DNA from: Lepeophtheirus salmonis
Taxonomy: Eukaryota > Arthropoda > Copepoda > Siphonostomatoida > Caligidae
Direction of reading: 5' to 3'
NCBI RefSeq assembly: GCF_016086655.4
Contig: NC_052142.2
Coordinates: 6,328,422 to 6,392,421 of the forward strand
DNA: 64,000 nucleotides
Shown here: positions 1 through 13,389 of the stretch, piece after piece
How the letters are laid out: every line of letters begins with the position of its first letter
Position numbering within the stretch: position 1 is the first letter of the stretch
Position numbers and translations under genes: made by a program
Notes under the pieces: generated by a model
The model's database searches: none
What the model saw: the letters and a program-made list of their open reading frames with translations, nothing else
Told to the model about the DNA's origin: nothing

Positions 1-479
1 TATTGCTTTTACATTTATAATCACAAAACATCATAATATAAATATATTAAAAATTGTTATAAATAACTAAGGGTGATAATTTTGGTAAGAATAGAAAAGC
101 GTGCGAGGGGAAGAGAAGAAATACTTATGGCATCATCGATTAAATAATATATATCTTCTTCTATCAATCAAGAACGTTATAATTCCCGCCTTTATTATTC
201 AATATTAATATAATATTAGATGGTGATAGTCGATAGAGAATTGAATAAAATAACGTCGCCTTCTGTCTGGATTTATGAAAATGGAGGCCCAGGAATTTGG
301 AAAATACTTGCCGGACGAGAAACACATAGCTTGTCGGATTTGGTGATATAAATGCGCCTTTAGCCCCCTGTCTAGAATTAAACACCAATAATTATCCTCA
401 TCTCATATCAAGAGTATGTATATTCATCAAAAAAATCAAGTTAATAATGAATACATCAAGTCATACTTTAACTCTGATC
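1..479. other. AT-rich sequence, nothing recognised
   Basis: No coding remnant or structured repeat recognised on either strand. The short ORFs are composition artefacts. Confidence 0.4.
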
Positions 480-2012
480 TCACAAAGATGCTTATTGCAT
501 GTAATATAACCTTATCCATTGCTAATCATCTACGTTCAAAAAAATTATGGAGAAATACACGGGTAAACCTATCCCTTCCCGAGGAGCCATCATTAAATTA
601 ATGGAGGATGTTGGTACTGATGTCATTTATAGAAATACATATAAAAATGTTTTGAGTCATCCACACCAAATGACAATCAAGTTATCAGTAAAAAGTATAA
701 AATATTTACTAATTTCGAAATGGAACTCTGAATTTTGTACTATCTAACAGTAAGTATTCAATTTTTTTTAAATCTAACTATAAATATGATTCTATTTTAG
801 CTAAACATATGAAGAATTATGATACACAACTCATTAAATGGCAATAACAACTGCTTAAATGTTAACAACAACAGGGGCAGTAGCTTTGGATGGTTCGCAA
901 CTAGTTTGTTTGAGACTAGTTTCTTCACTTAAATACTTGGGTATGATAATTAGGTTTTCTAATATTACATAGTCCTTAAATATTACTTTTCTTATCACTT
1001 AAGTATTAGCTATGGTTGATAGGCTCTAAGAAATGGTGTTCAGAAAACTCATAAAAGGCAAAACAACTGCTTAAATTGTCACAACAACGGGGGTAGTTAC
1101 ATTGGGTGTAGTATTATAATTAGCAATTGTGTATATCCTTCATGATAATAGTATGTTGTTATATAAGCATAAATAACGAGGAAAATAACTTTTTTGATGC
1201 CCTTAATAAGGAGTAATATCGCCGGACATTACTACATAATTAGCTTTTGCTCTAAATCTTTAAGACGAATTTATTTCTAACATTTTTTATATTAGTATAT
1301 TTATTGTCTAATTTTATGATTTTGACATTTACTTTATTATTAATAATTAGTTAGATCTCATCGGTAGAGATATATCTATCCTGTGCACAATTGTATATAG
1401 CAACTTCCACATGAAGAAGAGGGGCGATTATCTTTTTGATTAAACTCCACGTCTCGCTTGTGTTTTGCAACCTAAAGTTATAACATATTGACATATTGAA
1501 CTGGATTCCTATGTCAGAACAAGAAAATATTATTTGGATCAATCTATTATTTCAACATTCTGTATATATAATTTATTGTTATTAGTTATATGATTCCAAT
1601 TGTTTAATTTTGTATATTTAACATAAAGTTATGATGGTATATTTTTTGTTATGTAGATTATATTTAATTAAAGCCTTCTTTTTTAAACTTGCAACTTCAA
1701 ATATATTTCGAAATACTCTACTTTGTCGTTTCATTAGTTATTATTCTGAGAATATGGTTCATAATGAATTACAATTTTCATGGAGTGTGACGTTAAAAAA
1801 TCTAATGTAACGGATAAAAAACGTCTAAGTCAATTATACGTAGTATATCTTCATTTAACATTTTGCTAATAAATACTTTCGTTATACCCTCAAAAATCAT
1901 AATAAAACAGGCAGATGATAATCAAATCAGTATTTTTAACAATGATACCATATGTATTTTTCCCCCTTCTCCTTGCACGCGTTTTTCTCTACAATATTAT
2001 CAACTTTGGAAA
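480..2012 (+). repeat. Rep-A copy 1, anonymous interspersed repeat
   Basis: Nearly collinear with 10757-12185 (+), 50218-51565 (-) and, in its last third, 53165-53690 (+). Diagnostic shared blocks are CATCATTAAATTAATG near 590, AAAGTATAAAATATTTACTA near 695, GTAATATCGCCGGACATTAC near 1213 and AATTATACGTAGTATATCTT near 1834. No long ORF or recognisable protein remnant is present. It is probably a non-autonomous or decayed transposon; its class is unknown. Confidence 0.75.
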
Positions 2013-2560
2013 TAACTGTAAAGGAGGATACAGAGACGTGCTTACGTACTCATTTAGCATGCATACTTTCCCCTTTTTATTATTATTATTCTTCAGTTCA
2101 TCATTATTGCAATATACCTTTTTTTTAGGACCTTTTGACAAAACATGTTCCTTTCCAATAATTTTTGTTTTAAATAATTTTACATAATATAATATTCCTT
2201 TATACTTGTATAAAGTATATATATTATTTATATATATCACTTCCCTTAGGATTATCTCTATTTTAGGGGCTCGCACACTTTTCATTCTATAATATGATAC
2301 TCAACTTTTTCCTCGCTAAGTAAAAGTACTTTAAGACTATTTATCCTCTTAGATTGTCGTGCCAGATTTGATTTTACATCCACATTAACGAATCAAAAAA
2401 AATATTATAAATTGCATGTAATTTACGAACGTGCTATTTAAGAATTTTTTAAATCCACTTTGTAAATTGATATTCGTAACTTAATTTTTATTGAAGATAA
2501 TGGATCATGATGATGGGTTATTACTTCGAAGTGATATAGTCAACTGAGGTTAATATGACA
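2013..2560. other. AT-rich spacer, nothing recognised
   Basis: A 90-codon ORF (+) and a 98-codon ORF (-) overlap here, but both are low-complexity and resemble no family I know. Confidence 0.35.
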
Positions 2561-2574
2561 ATTATTAATGGACA

Positions 2575-3420
2575 TTTGATAGCAAGGGCTCTGACTCTAT
2601 CATTGCATATCTTGACAATGTCTCAATGATAAATCTTGAACCACATTGAACTCATGTTATTGTTGTATATCGAATCTAAGACCTAATCTTGATGCATCTG
2701 TTTTGAGGCGTGCTTCCTTTTTCAGATCGAAAATTGCAAGGACACACGTATTCTTCAAGATGTCCTTTACTTCTTCCATAGCTTTAGTATGTATAATCTG
2801 CCATACAAATTAATTCTTTAATTGCGTCAGATGTCTTAAAGGTTCTGCTGCTTTGCAAATTTTGATGAAAAGCCTACGAGTAGATTTTCTAAACCGATAA
2901 ATTAGCTCAGCTCTGTTCTATTTGTAGATGTCAGGAACTCATAGATCGCCTATGACTTCCTTCCATTCGATGCTATTCCATCCTTATAAATTTTATAGGC
3001 AACAAAATTGATTTATTTATGTGCGAATAGAAATTTCTCCTTGCTCAGCGTAATACCATATTCTCTACCGCTTAATAATATTTTCCGTATACTTTCAACA
3101 AGTGATTCTAATTTTCATCATCCACAAGAACGTCATCAAAACTTCATGTGCATAATGAATTCCTTCTAAAACCTGATCACATCAACAATTATATGTATCA
3201 CCAGTAGAAATGAAACCCATTGGTGCTCCTTTAAAATAAAATCTACCATATGATGTTATAAATGTAGTAAGCTTCTGACTTGTCTCATCGAGATACCTTT
3301 ACCAATATCCATTTACTGTATCAAATTAGGTAAGGTATCTTGATTTTGGCTTAATTTCCGAAACGGCTTCTTTAGGGGTCTTCATAGGTTGAACTAATCT
3401 TCACAAATTTTGAAAATACA
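2575..3420 (-). pseudogene. Gypsy-like LTR-retrotransposon pol remnant (RT to RNase H)
   Basis: Minus-strand translation with several frameshifts shows, in order, LVQPMKTPKEAVSEI (before RT), FDTVNGYW, ITSYGRFYFKGAPMGFISTG, the catalytic-box remnant DDVLVDDE, YGITLSKEKFLFAHK, and the RNase H start LKTDASRLG followed by SRYAMIE. This is the order in Ty3/gypsy pol. Multiple stops and indels make it dead. No LTRs were found around it. Confidence 0.75.
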
Positions 3421-4595
3421 ATAATAATATATGGGGTGTTTCTGCTTCTTTAGAGAAGAAGTTGTCAACTCAAAATCAGAAGGCATCTCTCGTGAACTCA
3501 ATCATTGGGTTGTGTCACTTTTGAAGTCTGGAAAATAGTGATAAAACTCGTCCAGCAGCCTGTTGAAGCCGATTATGGGCTCGTTCTTGAGAACGACGCC
3601 TACACCGCATTAGTTTCGCTTATTCGCAACAACGTTGGAGAAGCTGTTGCACAGCGGTCATTCTCGAACTGTTTCGTGCACATTCACAAATCTTAGCCAT
3701 TGACTAACAATATCATCACAACTCACACCCACTTAATAAAATAACTGTAATAATTTATATAAATATGGGTAGTTACTTGATAATGGAAACTCTGTTACCC
3801 ACACTATTACCCAAAAAATAACATACAATACCTCATATATTATTATTAATACGGTCTGTAAATGACTGTGATTTGAAATTTGCTTGAAAATTTGGAGAAA
3901 TTATAATTGGCCAAATTTTGAAGCAGTGGTTCTTCTGTGCGACCGATCACTCCCCACTTGGCAACTCCTCCATTCCTCTCTAGTGGGGAATTTTCTCACA
4001 CGTTAAGAATCCCTGTTTTTGAGGGCGATTTTAACATAGACATGACTTATTAAATAATGAACAAAGAAGAAAAAAGACTACACGCATCAAGCATTTTCTG
4101 ATTGGAATACTTAGTTTTTTATTTACAAACATTTGGACATCAAAATCTGGAAAGAAATTGACAAAATTAAAAGTAAACGTTATTGGCTGTTACAGTATCA
4201 GCACCATAAACATTATTCACATTTATTTATATATTTTTACAAAATATACGTTAAGGAAGAAGACGGGATAATAGCAATGAGCAGATGCCAGCTGGTCAAT
4301 AAATAAGAGGGGGAAAGGCACACGCCCCGAAAGCTTAATACACAATATGAAATATTTAACTTTTTCTTCTTTTCCTCCATTTCGTCACTACCATAGGTTA
4401 TAAATTGTCCTCACTCCTCACCTAAACATATATACCGATAATATTACTGGATAATGTAAAAAGAAGACAAAAAAGGAGAAGAGGTAAGCTAATCGTAAAC
4501 AAGACTTAGATAAACACAACCAATTGCACTATCCAACAAAATCATACTTTTTTCAATGCACAAAAACAACATATGCTCAATTTAATCAATCAAAT
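3421..4595. other. No gene recognised
   Basis: A comparatively GC-rich 63-codon ORF at 3505-3696 (+) resembles nothing I know and may be an extension of the adjacent gypsy remnant. The rest is AT-rich. A segment near 4045-4140 resembles sequences near 25030 and 54870 (AAATAATGAAC followed by an A/G-rich run), so it is probably another dispersed repeat. Confidence 0.4.
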
Positions 4596-4599
4596 ATGG

Positions 4600-5725
4600 C
4601 CTTACATTTTTGTCTCAGAGCCTTGTAGTTTTCAGGATAAGGCCATATATATTAACTATTTGGCTATTTTAAGACACAAAACTATTTTAAGCCCTCGGTG
4701 TTGAAGATAAGGATACATTATCTCAATATATTTTTAAACCAAATGTTAAAACATTCTAAAAACCCTTTTTAAAAAGTCTGTATCATACATATAACTCAAG
4801 TTATCTTGGTTTAAACTGGAAAATAGGAGCTTTTTTATTCAGAGGTTCATAGCTTCAAGACGAATAAGTTCATCAAAACTTATCTCATTTCATTAAATAG
4901 CTGAAAATATGAATTTTAATTTAAAAAAAAAAAGAACCTCTCCAAAAATGCTTTATATCGTTGTCAATGTGAGATAAGGCCACCACAATATTTCAAGGAT
5001 AAAACTCATTTTTGAATTGTTTTTATAATATAAGTCTATAAATACTCGTATATGTACTCGATATATTATACAATTTGTTATAACATTAAGCCTCATATAT
5101 CAAACTGTATATATAAATTATGTCAAGCTCAATGGACAGAAGATGACTCGTTACATACCCGTACTGAGTGAGGGATTCTATATAACGTACATTGAAGGGA
5201 GTCCTCGGAGCAAACTCTTTTTCTTTCTATCTTTTTTCTTCTTCTCTGTCTTTGTTTGTAACTTTTCTAGCTGGGCATACAAATATTTATGGATTTTTAT
5301 TATCGATCAATTCAAAAATGTGTTTTATCCTTGAAGTATTGTCGTGGCCTTATCTCAAATTGACAAGGATGAAGAGCATTTTTGGAGAAGCTCTCTCAAA
5401 AAGAATTAAAGTTCATACTTTCAGCTATTCAATAAGATACTTTTAAACTTCTTGAGTATATTCGTCTTGAAGCCATGAGCCTCTGAAAAAAAAAAAGCAC
5501 TTATTTTTAACTTAAAACAAGGATAACTCGAGATATAAGCAAGACATCGACATTTTAAAAATGATTTTAGAAATTTTCAACATTCAGCTTTAAAATATAT
5601 TAGATTTATTTATCCTGTAACTTCAACCCTGAGAGCTTAAAATAGCTTTGAACCTTATAAATAGCTATAAATAATGAAATAATTTATGGCCTTTTTCTGA
5701 GGGCCACGAGGCTTTGAGAGAAAAA
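4600..5725. repeat. Foldback element: ~420-bp inverted arms around a ~280-bp loop
   Basis: The left arm (about 4600-5025) and right arm (about 5305-5725) are imperfect reverse complements. Examples are TTTCAAGGATAAAAC at 4993 against GTTTTATCCTTGAAG at 5321, and TGAGATAAGGCCACCAC at 4970 against the reverse complement near 5345. A third, single diverged arm occurs at about 15735-16150. No coding capacity, consistent with a foldback or long-TIR MITE. Confidence 0.75.
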
Positions 5726-8019
5726 CTACGCCCATATTTGGATACAAATGATCATACTCTATTAAATGGAGATATACTATTTTTGTACCTTTTTTTTCTG
5801 TTGAACAGTTTTATTAGTTTACAGGTCTCGGCGATATCTTGTTCTTCAAGGGTAACCCCGAATCCTCGAAATTTATTATTACACCTATTACTGGGACACC
5901 AGAGCCTCCAGGCAGGATGGAATTATTTTTTCACCACCTTCACTGCGCCAAGAATTCCTTGCCCATTAGAAAAACTATTTTAAATACCTCGTGGTGCTTC
6001 AATGATGTAGCGATACGCCAAACAGAAGGGATCCGGACTGCATTATAAGCTTAGTGAATCATGCAATCCACCACTACAATGAAGGGAAGTAATAAGGAAG
6101 ATAGAAAGACACCTCCAGCTCCAATTTAGACCAATGATACATGTGTTCCTCATTTGATTTATTGGTATAAAAATAGGTTGTAGTAATTCTATACCACAAC
6201 CACTTTTTGGTGTGAGTAAGTGAAAAGGTTCCTCATAATTATTATCAGGTGCAGCTGGTTCAATTTCGTGTTGAGTTCAAGTCTCCCTAGTTATCTCTAC
6301 GATTTTTGTAGGGCCCTTGTGGTCATGGCCCGTCATCAAGTATGTACAGATATCCTTAATACGTAAGCTTTCAAAAGCTATACACATAATAACAGGGGGC
6401 CCTGTATTGACACATTGAATTTTGTTGCAAAGAATATCCTATTGGGTTTAAAATAGAATATATTTTTCTTAAATTTTGACTACCCCTGGATCTGAAATTG
6501 GCTTACTGAGGTAATATTATATTCGTTAAGCAACTTGTACCTACTGTTGATCCTGGAATTAAAATTGGCAGGTTCATCAATTCCCAGTAGGGGACAAACA
6601 ATATTCAATAGCAATTTCCAAGACGATCCCATTTATTTCCAATAATGCCCGCATTTTTTAATTGTTTTAATAGTTCAAACATACCCATGCCAATCTGCTC
6701 AGAAAAACAACGTCCTGTATCTTTCAGGTTTCTGTTTTTAATGTTCATCACCCCAAAAATGTTTATTGGAAAAATCCTTTTAATCCATGAGAAGTTCAAG
6801 GACTTCCCCAATGATTTGACACAAAGGGAGCCAAAGCCCCATTCCCGAACTGAAGCTTCTACTCTGGCTCATGAAATATATGCTTTTGAATTTCCCCATT
6901 CAGCCATCTCTTATCTTGGTTATTTCTTGGTTTATTTGACTGAATAAGGGTGTATATCTTACTAAATGAAAGATCACAGAGAGAATATTGATATCACATA
7001 CTTATAACTTTTCGTATCAAGGTAAAGGGATATTATTAAAAATTATATCATTTTTTATGTATTGATTCTATAACTATTACCTAATTTATTCTTCTAGCTT
7101 CGAAAGACTGCCGAGACCCCAACGACAACTATAACAGCAGAGCCATTGATGTCTAATGCACCAAACAAAACCCTGATCTCACCATCACAATTCGAAAAAA
7201 TTTGTGTCTTTTAAACATTTATTGAGAGATCCCATATATATTTGAAATAATTAATGGTTTCGAACATGGCATTGATGGACTGTACCCTTTCTTCCTCAGA
7301 ACCTGCCAGAAATAAGGTAAGCCAATCAGTAAATAGTACCGACTTAAACAGGCAATTCTTGATTTATAGACCTCAAACTGCATTATTTATACTTATTTTA
7401 TTCCACAAACTTATAAAGCGATTATACATACGGCTTGAAATAACAAATCTCCTTGTCTTGTACCTAGGCTTATTGAAAATGTGTAATTTGCTCCTAGAAA
7501 ATCAACTTTCTCTAAAGTACAAGAGAGACACATTTAGTTTCCAGAACGAGCTTCTTAGTTTACATGGATTCATGAAATAAAAAATTAATGGACAACGATC
7601 ACAGATGAATGAAGGAAGAACGTGGAATTTTTCTCAAAGGTTAGACATCCCAACAATAGCAAGAATCTAGTCCTGTCGCAAATTTGTCAAAGTCATTTTT
7701 AGAAGAAAGGTTTTGATGAGTTTTTTTTTTTTGCAGAGATACTTCTTCAACGCTATTTACAGAGAGTCCAAGATTTTGTACTTCTTAAGTCATTCAAAGG
7801 GGCCCTAAGTTATTTTCCATAGAAGGGTCTGGAAGATAAGCTATTTCTGGAGAGACTTTTCTGATGTAGATGATTTCATTGAAAAAACAATTTACTTTAC
7901 AAAAAGGCTCTAGTACAAATCTTAAAACTTTTCCATATATTTTAATTAAATCAAATACCTGAGTCTATATTTTTTTGTAACGTAAAACGGGGTAGGTTGT
8001 AGGCTTGAACAAGTAAGTT
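5726..8019. other. No gene recognised
   Basis: Contains several ORFs of 68-108 codons, including 7254-7580 (+) and 6645-6947 (+). None shows a family motif, and codon use is not distinctive. Parts with higher GC (about 5840-6060 and 6600-6850) may be decayed element sequence. Confidence 0.35.
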
Positions 8020-8279
8020 CATGTTTTGACGCGAAAGTTTGACACTCTATTGTTTTGGTTTCTTCAACATATGGTGTGTATGTTTCATTCGTTGATCTTC
8101 CCTGTATCTGTTGCATTAAACTTCAAAGAAGAAGTGACCCAACCACCTTCTTTAAGTAGCTTTGAGGCACTCCAACGAACATACGATTTTGACTTTCAGT
8201 ACCACTCCTTGCCAAATAGTCTGTATATTCGTTTCCTAAAATATCTTAATGGCTTTTGCAATAATATATATGTTTATTT

Positions 8280-9180
8280 CACACTTTCTGATGTTTAATA
8301 TTTCTTTGTAATTCTTAACGGTATCACTTTTTGTAATCGGATTTAGAATAACAGAAATTGCTGATTGAGAATCCGATCGAATTATTACGTTTTTTGAAAG
8401 ATTGTCTTGATTAAGAAGAGATTGTGTGATGGCAATGATTTCTGCTTGTAAGACTGATGTTTTTTTATTTAATTATGCTGATGATTCATAAATTGACATG
8501 TCACTTCAAGTAATAGCTCATCCCACACCTGTGTTGCCTTTTTCTCTTTGGATCCGTCTGTAAATATAATTGTTTTAGTGTGTTCAACTTGACAGTGGTC
8601 GACCGAGATACGATTGCCGGTGATATAGTTACTTACTTTATTCAATTCAACTAGATCAAGTATTTTATCGCAATACAAAATGCCAACGACACATATAAAT
8701 GTATTACGTACATAAGTTTGGTTAAAATAAACAATACAAATATTTAGATAAACAATAATTGAACTATTTATTAATGTTTGTACAATTTTTGAATATTTTA
8801 TAAAGGTTAATTTATCACATACTTATTTTAACAAAATTTACGGCATCTCAATCTTTTCTATTCTTATCTTAAAATCGTTGAAGTCATAATGAAAGGTAGG
8901 ATTAGGATTTGAGTTAGGAAACAGATTCATGCTTGTAGTAGAAAGAGGACATGAAGTAAAAAACGGAATTAAGGAAGGAGGAGACTTAGATGTATTTATA
9001 TGACTTGGAAAGTGCTCAATTATTACATTAAGAAATGTTTTCCTCTTGTTTTACACCTAATGGGATATTTTACAGCAACCAATCTCTTCCAAAACCACAT
9101 AAAAAATGGTACATTCTACATTATCTGAAATTTGGTTCAATTTTTCTCAAGAGTTGCTATGAGAGCATCCTTATTTTTTG
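8280..9180 (-). pseudogene. LINE remnant: pre-RNase H region and RNase H domain
   Basis: The minus strand reads HFPSHINTSKSPPSLIPFF near 9000, then TIIFTDGSKEKKATQVWDEL (RNase H first Asp), and in another frame VLQAEIIAITQSLLNQDNLS and VIIRSDSQSAISVILNP (the Glu and second Asp). This is the RNase H of APE-type LINEs such as Jockey/I/R1 relatives. Stops and frame changes show it is dead. It is the downstream part of the RT fragment at 10435-10690; the mariner fragment lies between them. Confidence 0.8.
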
Positions 9181-9199
9181 AAGGAATTTAAATCAGGTA

Positions 9200-9261
9200 A
9201 AGAGGGGGGGGGAGGAAATAGACTTGTCTAAAAAATGTATGAGCTGGAGAGGTATCCTAAG
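9200..9261 (+). repeat. Left arm of a ~50-bp inverted repeat
   Basis: AGACTTGTCTAAAAAATGTA followed by TGAGCTGGAGAGGTATCCTA is the near-exact reverse complement of 10365-10425. A G-run (here) and C-run (there) bound the outer ends. Together the arms bracket 1.1 kb containing a mariner fragment. Confidence 0.8.
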
Positions 9262-9264
9262 TGA

Positions 9265-9690
9265 AGCAAGATTCTGGACTTGGAAATGCTGTTTTCAATC
9301 CAGGTCTACACTTTTGTCTTCAAAAGTCTAAATAAACTTTTGATTAAATTTTACACCATCAGGAATATCCGAATTTTACCCCCATTTGAAGCACGCGTCC
9401 AAAACCATGACTTAATCTTTCTTGGTAAATTTTTGGCTGGAGTCAATGCTGTGATAGGTTTTTGTTTTGTTGAATTTCCAACTTACAGTAAATAACTTTT
9501 TATCACATTTGTCAAAGATGACATGTAATGGCACCCATGACAAAAGATCATGCAATATAATTTTGTAAGGTTTGAGCCCAATGTCATTTTTAACAATCTT
9601 GGTCATATCGGTTTTGCTTACGTTGTGATCCTGAGCTGGCTTTTTATGCATCTTTTAGAATTCACGGAATTTTTTTTATAAAGAGCTTAA
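9265..9690 (-). pseudogene. Tc1/mariner transposase fragment
   Basis: The minus strand reads KPAQDHNVSKTDMTKIVKND then IGLKPYKI, the second helix-turn-helix region of mariner-type transposases. After a deletion comes CDKKLFTV, then VMVLDACFKWG and DGVKFNQKF, matching the catalytic-core spacing of this family. The catalytic Asp residues are not all present, and frameshifts are frequent. It is bracketed by the inverted repeat at 9200-9261 and 10365-10425. Confidence 0.7.
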
Positions 9691-10364
9691 CCAACCTTAA
9701 AGTTGTACACAGTTTTAATTGAACCACTCCCGGACTTCTATCAGACTCAATTCCATCCTCGAATTCCTTTTTGCACATTTAATCAATTTTACGATTTATC
9801 TTCTGGATTGACTTGGAAGTGTGCCCAGCTTTTATTAGATTACATTCAACAACAAAACCTCTCCGACATTTTTTTTCCTTTCAAAACCATTCTTTCTAAT
9901 ATGTCACAATTTTAGAAAGCATCCTGTAGGAACGATAGAATCAATAATCTCAACTATCAATTTCTTGGGGGAGGGATATATAATTCATATATATAATTAT
10001 ATTAATGTTGGTAATTCCTCAGATGAAATTGTTTTCTTTAATAACCTTTATGACTTAATTTCTTAACTGTTGGACAACTCCTTCAATATAAAGATTCCAG
10101 GATATTCAGCTCCTTATTGAATTGATATTGTTTATTCAATTATTAAAAGGCCATAAGAAGAAAGAAAAGAAGAAGAGACTTTCGATACAACTCAAAAAGT
10201 GTCAGATTAAAACCCCCCTTGAGAGTTTAATCCCGAATTCGGGATAGGTCTTCATCAATGGAGGAGTCCATATGAAAATTCAACTACTCTTGTACTATCA
10301 TGTATTTAATTCGCCACTCAACTACCTATGTCTATTAAGATTGGATTAGAGAGGTGGAGGGTCC
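9691..10364. other. Interior of the bracketed element, no clear coding
   Basis: Probably upstream mariner sequence, but only ambiguous peptide matches were seen. A 70-codon ORF at 9703-9915 (+) has no recognised family. Confidence 0.4.
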
Positions 10365-10425
10365 CTTAGGATACCTCTCCAGCTCATACATTTTTCAAAC
10401 AAGTCTATTTGCCCCCCTTCCCCCC
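10365..10425 (-). repeat. Right arm of the ~50-bp inverted repeat
   Basis: Reverse complement of 9200-9261: TTAGGATACCTCTCCAGCTC then ATACATTTTTCAAACAAGTC, ending in a C-rich run. Confidence 0.8.
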
Positions 10426-10434
10426 CCTCCTTTT

Positions 10435-10690
10435 TTTACAGTCTATATGCCTTTGAGAAAGCTATTGATTTAGTTTTGTCTGAGTTCGACGTAAAACCAT
10501 TCATTCTTCCCCATTTTAGACCAGTATTAGCATAGCCAACAGCCTTGACTGCATAATAACTAAATTTTTCAAGTAGGGTGTGCATGATCATGTTCTATAT
10601 CATAGGTGAAATCACACCTCCTTAGGGACTATTCATTGTTAGATTTATGCTAACTTTTTCTCCCTTAAGTTCAGCTGTCACTGTTTGCCT
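10435..10690 (-). pseudogene. LINE reverse transcriptase fragment
   Basis: The minus strand reads VTAELKGEKVSINLTMNSP, then GGVISPM with a stop in place of the usual residue after SP, NMIMHTLLEKFS and AVKAVGYANTG, where the family normally has YADD. This is the QGG..SP to YADD core of a non-LTR reverse transcriptase with its catalytic Asp pair lost. It is the upstream part of the LINE whose RNase H lies at 8280-9180. Confidence 0.75.
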
Positions 10691-10756
10691 TTTAAGGAGT
10701 TCTCTCTACGAAGATCTAATACTATCTGGTATTTCCCCATTGCACATTTCGCTGAA

Positions 10757-12185
10757 TTGAGGAACCATCATTAAATTAATGAAGGATGTTGGTAATGATA
10801 TGATTTATAGTAATGCCCCAATTGTAAATTGTGAAGTTAAGATAATTTTCAGTATGATTAGAGTCATTCACACAAAATTACGATCTAAGTTATTAGTAAA
10901 AAGTATAAAATATTTACTAATTTCGAAATGGAACTCTGAATTTTGTACCATCTAACAATAAGTATTCATTTTTTTTAAATCTAGCCCTAAAATATGATTC
11001 TATTTTTGCTAAAAATATCAATAATTATGATTTTCAAGTCATTAAATGGCAAAAAGAACTGCTTAAATGGCCACAACAACGGGGGTAGTAGCTTTGGATG
11101 GCTCACAACTAGTTTGTCTGACACTAGCTTTTTTACTTAAAGACTTGGGTATTTTTGAGGGAAGGCTTGGTTTTTGGAAAAAATCATTAGGTTTTCCAAT
11201 ATTACATAGTCAATAAATATTGCTTTTTTATCACTTAAGGATTAGCTATGGTTCATAAGTTCCAAGAAATGGTGTTCAGATTAAAAGAAAAGGCAAAAAT
11301 TATTGCATTGGGTGGAGCATTATAATTAGCAATTGTGTGTATCCTTCATAATCGTATGTATAAGCATAAATAACGGGGGGGATCTTTTTGATGCTCTTAA
11401 TAAGGAGTAATATCGCCGGACATTACTACATAATTAGCTTTTGTTCTAAATATTTTGGATGGATTTAATTCTAACATTTCTTTAATTAGTATATTTTTGT
11501 CTAATTTTATGATTTTGAGATTTACTTTATTATTAATAATTATTTAGATCTCATCGATATCTATCCTGTGCATATAGCAACTTCCACATCAGGAAAAAAG
11601 GTTAATTATCTTTTTGATTAAACTCCACGTCTGGCTTGTGTCTAGCAACTTATGTTATGACATATTTCACTGAATGAATGTCACAACAAGAAATATTATT
11701 TGGATCAATCTATTGTTTCAATATTCTGTATCTATAATTTATTGTTATTATTACTTATATAATTATAGGGTTTAATTTTGTATATTTAATATAAATGCAT
11801 GATGGTTTATTTTTTAGTATGTAGATTATATTTAATTTAAGCTTTCTTTTTTAAACATGGAACTTCAAATATATTTCGAAATGCTCTACTTTGTCATTTC
11901 ATTAGTTATTATTCTGAGAATATGGTTCATAATGAATTATGATTTCATGGAGTGAGGCTTTTTTAAATCTACTGCAACGGATAAAAAATGTCTAGGGCAA
12001 TTATACGTAGTATATCTTCACTAAACATTTTGCTAAGAAATACTTTCGTTATATCCTCAAAATTCATAATAAACCAAGCAGCTGATAATCACATTTGTAT
12101 TTTAAACTATGATATCATAAGTCTTTCTTCCCCCCCCCCCTCTCCTTGCACGCTTTTTTCTCTACAGGATTATCAACTTCGCTTA
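10757..12185 (+). repeat. Rep-A copy 2
   Basis: Collinear with copy 1 from CATCATTAAATTAATG near 10768, through GTAATATCGCCGGACATTAC near 11407, to a shared C-rich tract followed by CTCCTTGCACGC near 12142. Retains about 60 bp (10822-10880) deleted from copy 1 but present in copy 3. Confidence 0.78.
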
Positions 12186-12189
12186 TAAG

Positions 12190-13385
12190 TGAAGCTACTG
12201 AATAAATGTTAACCTTTCATTCTCTGATTTTTTATGTGATATAGGATAGAAAAAAGAAAAACAGGCTACGCAGAGATATATCCTGATACATAAGACAACC
12301 AGAAACAAGGGGTTACAAATATAATTTTTTTTTTGGAGAAGATCCTTTGATACAGATGAATTCACAAATAAAAATCTATGATTCGACAACTTCAAATTCA
12401 AATGTATGCTAACAGGTGAGAACTCCAAATAATTTAATTGATGAAAGGAAATACCTTTAATGAATGTCCAATACTTCTACAAAATAAGATAGTAGTAAGA
12501 AAAGTTTAAACAATTATTATAGACATTATAGTAACTTAAGAATTGATATAACCCTTTCTTAGGAGTTTTACACATAATAAAAGTTTATCACGAGTTAGTT
12601 AGATTGATTTTATTAATATTTTTCAACTTTTAGAAATAGAGCCCCTACAACAATTATTTTTAAAATTTTATTTATATTTTAATAAATAAATAGAAGTAAC
12701 TTGCATGAAAAACTAGTTAAAACAAAATTATATGCTAATTTGAGTATTGAAATCATTATTTGGGAGATATTGTAATTGTAGAGACCTAGTAATAGAAGTT
12801 TACAACTTATATTGATACAAAAATTTCAGAATTAAACTCTGATTTTCAACATATATCCTTTTTGAAAGAAAAATTTAATATACAACAAACTAATATTAAA
12901 GTAATTCAACATATACGTCTAACCAAATCACTTTTATATGCCATATAATCCTATCAAACGAAAGTGTTTCGACTGGCATAATAAATGTAGATTTATTGAT
13001 TCAAAATGCCACTTTTTCGGTGTTTTTGGATGTACAATTTAATAAACTATGTTCCTTATCTACATAGAGCTTCCGATAAAGGTCCCATCTGAAAAAATGA
13101 AATAATTAAAAGATTTTCATCGTAAATACATTTTCAAAATAGAATAAAAATATATATAAAAAAAAGATATATAATAATATTTCTTAACGAAAATGTCCCT
13201 CCAAAGTACTAGACTGTAGTGTGTTACTGCCAAATCTGACAAGTCTTTGATATCCATTGATTGCTTTATATAAATTGACTATAAAGACGTGTAATCAATG
13301 GAGGAAATGGTGACCTGTTCAATGATGCACCTTTTTTGGTTACACTTGCCAGACCACTTAATACAGGTTTGATTGTATATCATAT
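12190..13385. other. AT-rich spacer, nothing recognised
   Basis: No coding remnant recognised on either strand. Confidence 0.35.
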
Positions 13386-13389
13386 ATAT

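Noticed and set aside
3920..3945. CAGTGGTTCTTC as a hAT terminus
   Set aside because: Short match, no partner and no neighbouring transposase remnant.
7254..7580. 108-codon ORF as a gene
   Set aside because: No domain, no promoter or splice context, composition typical of random AT-rich DNA.
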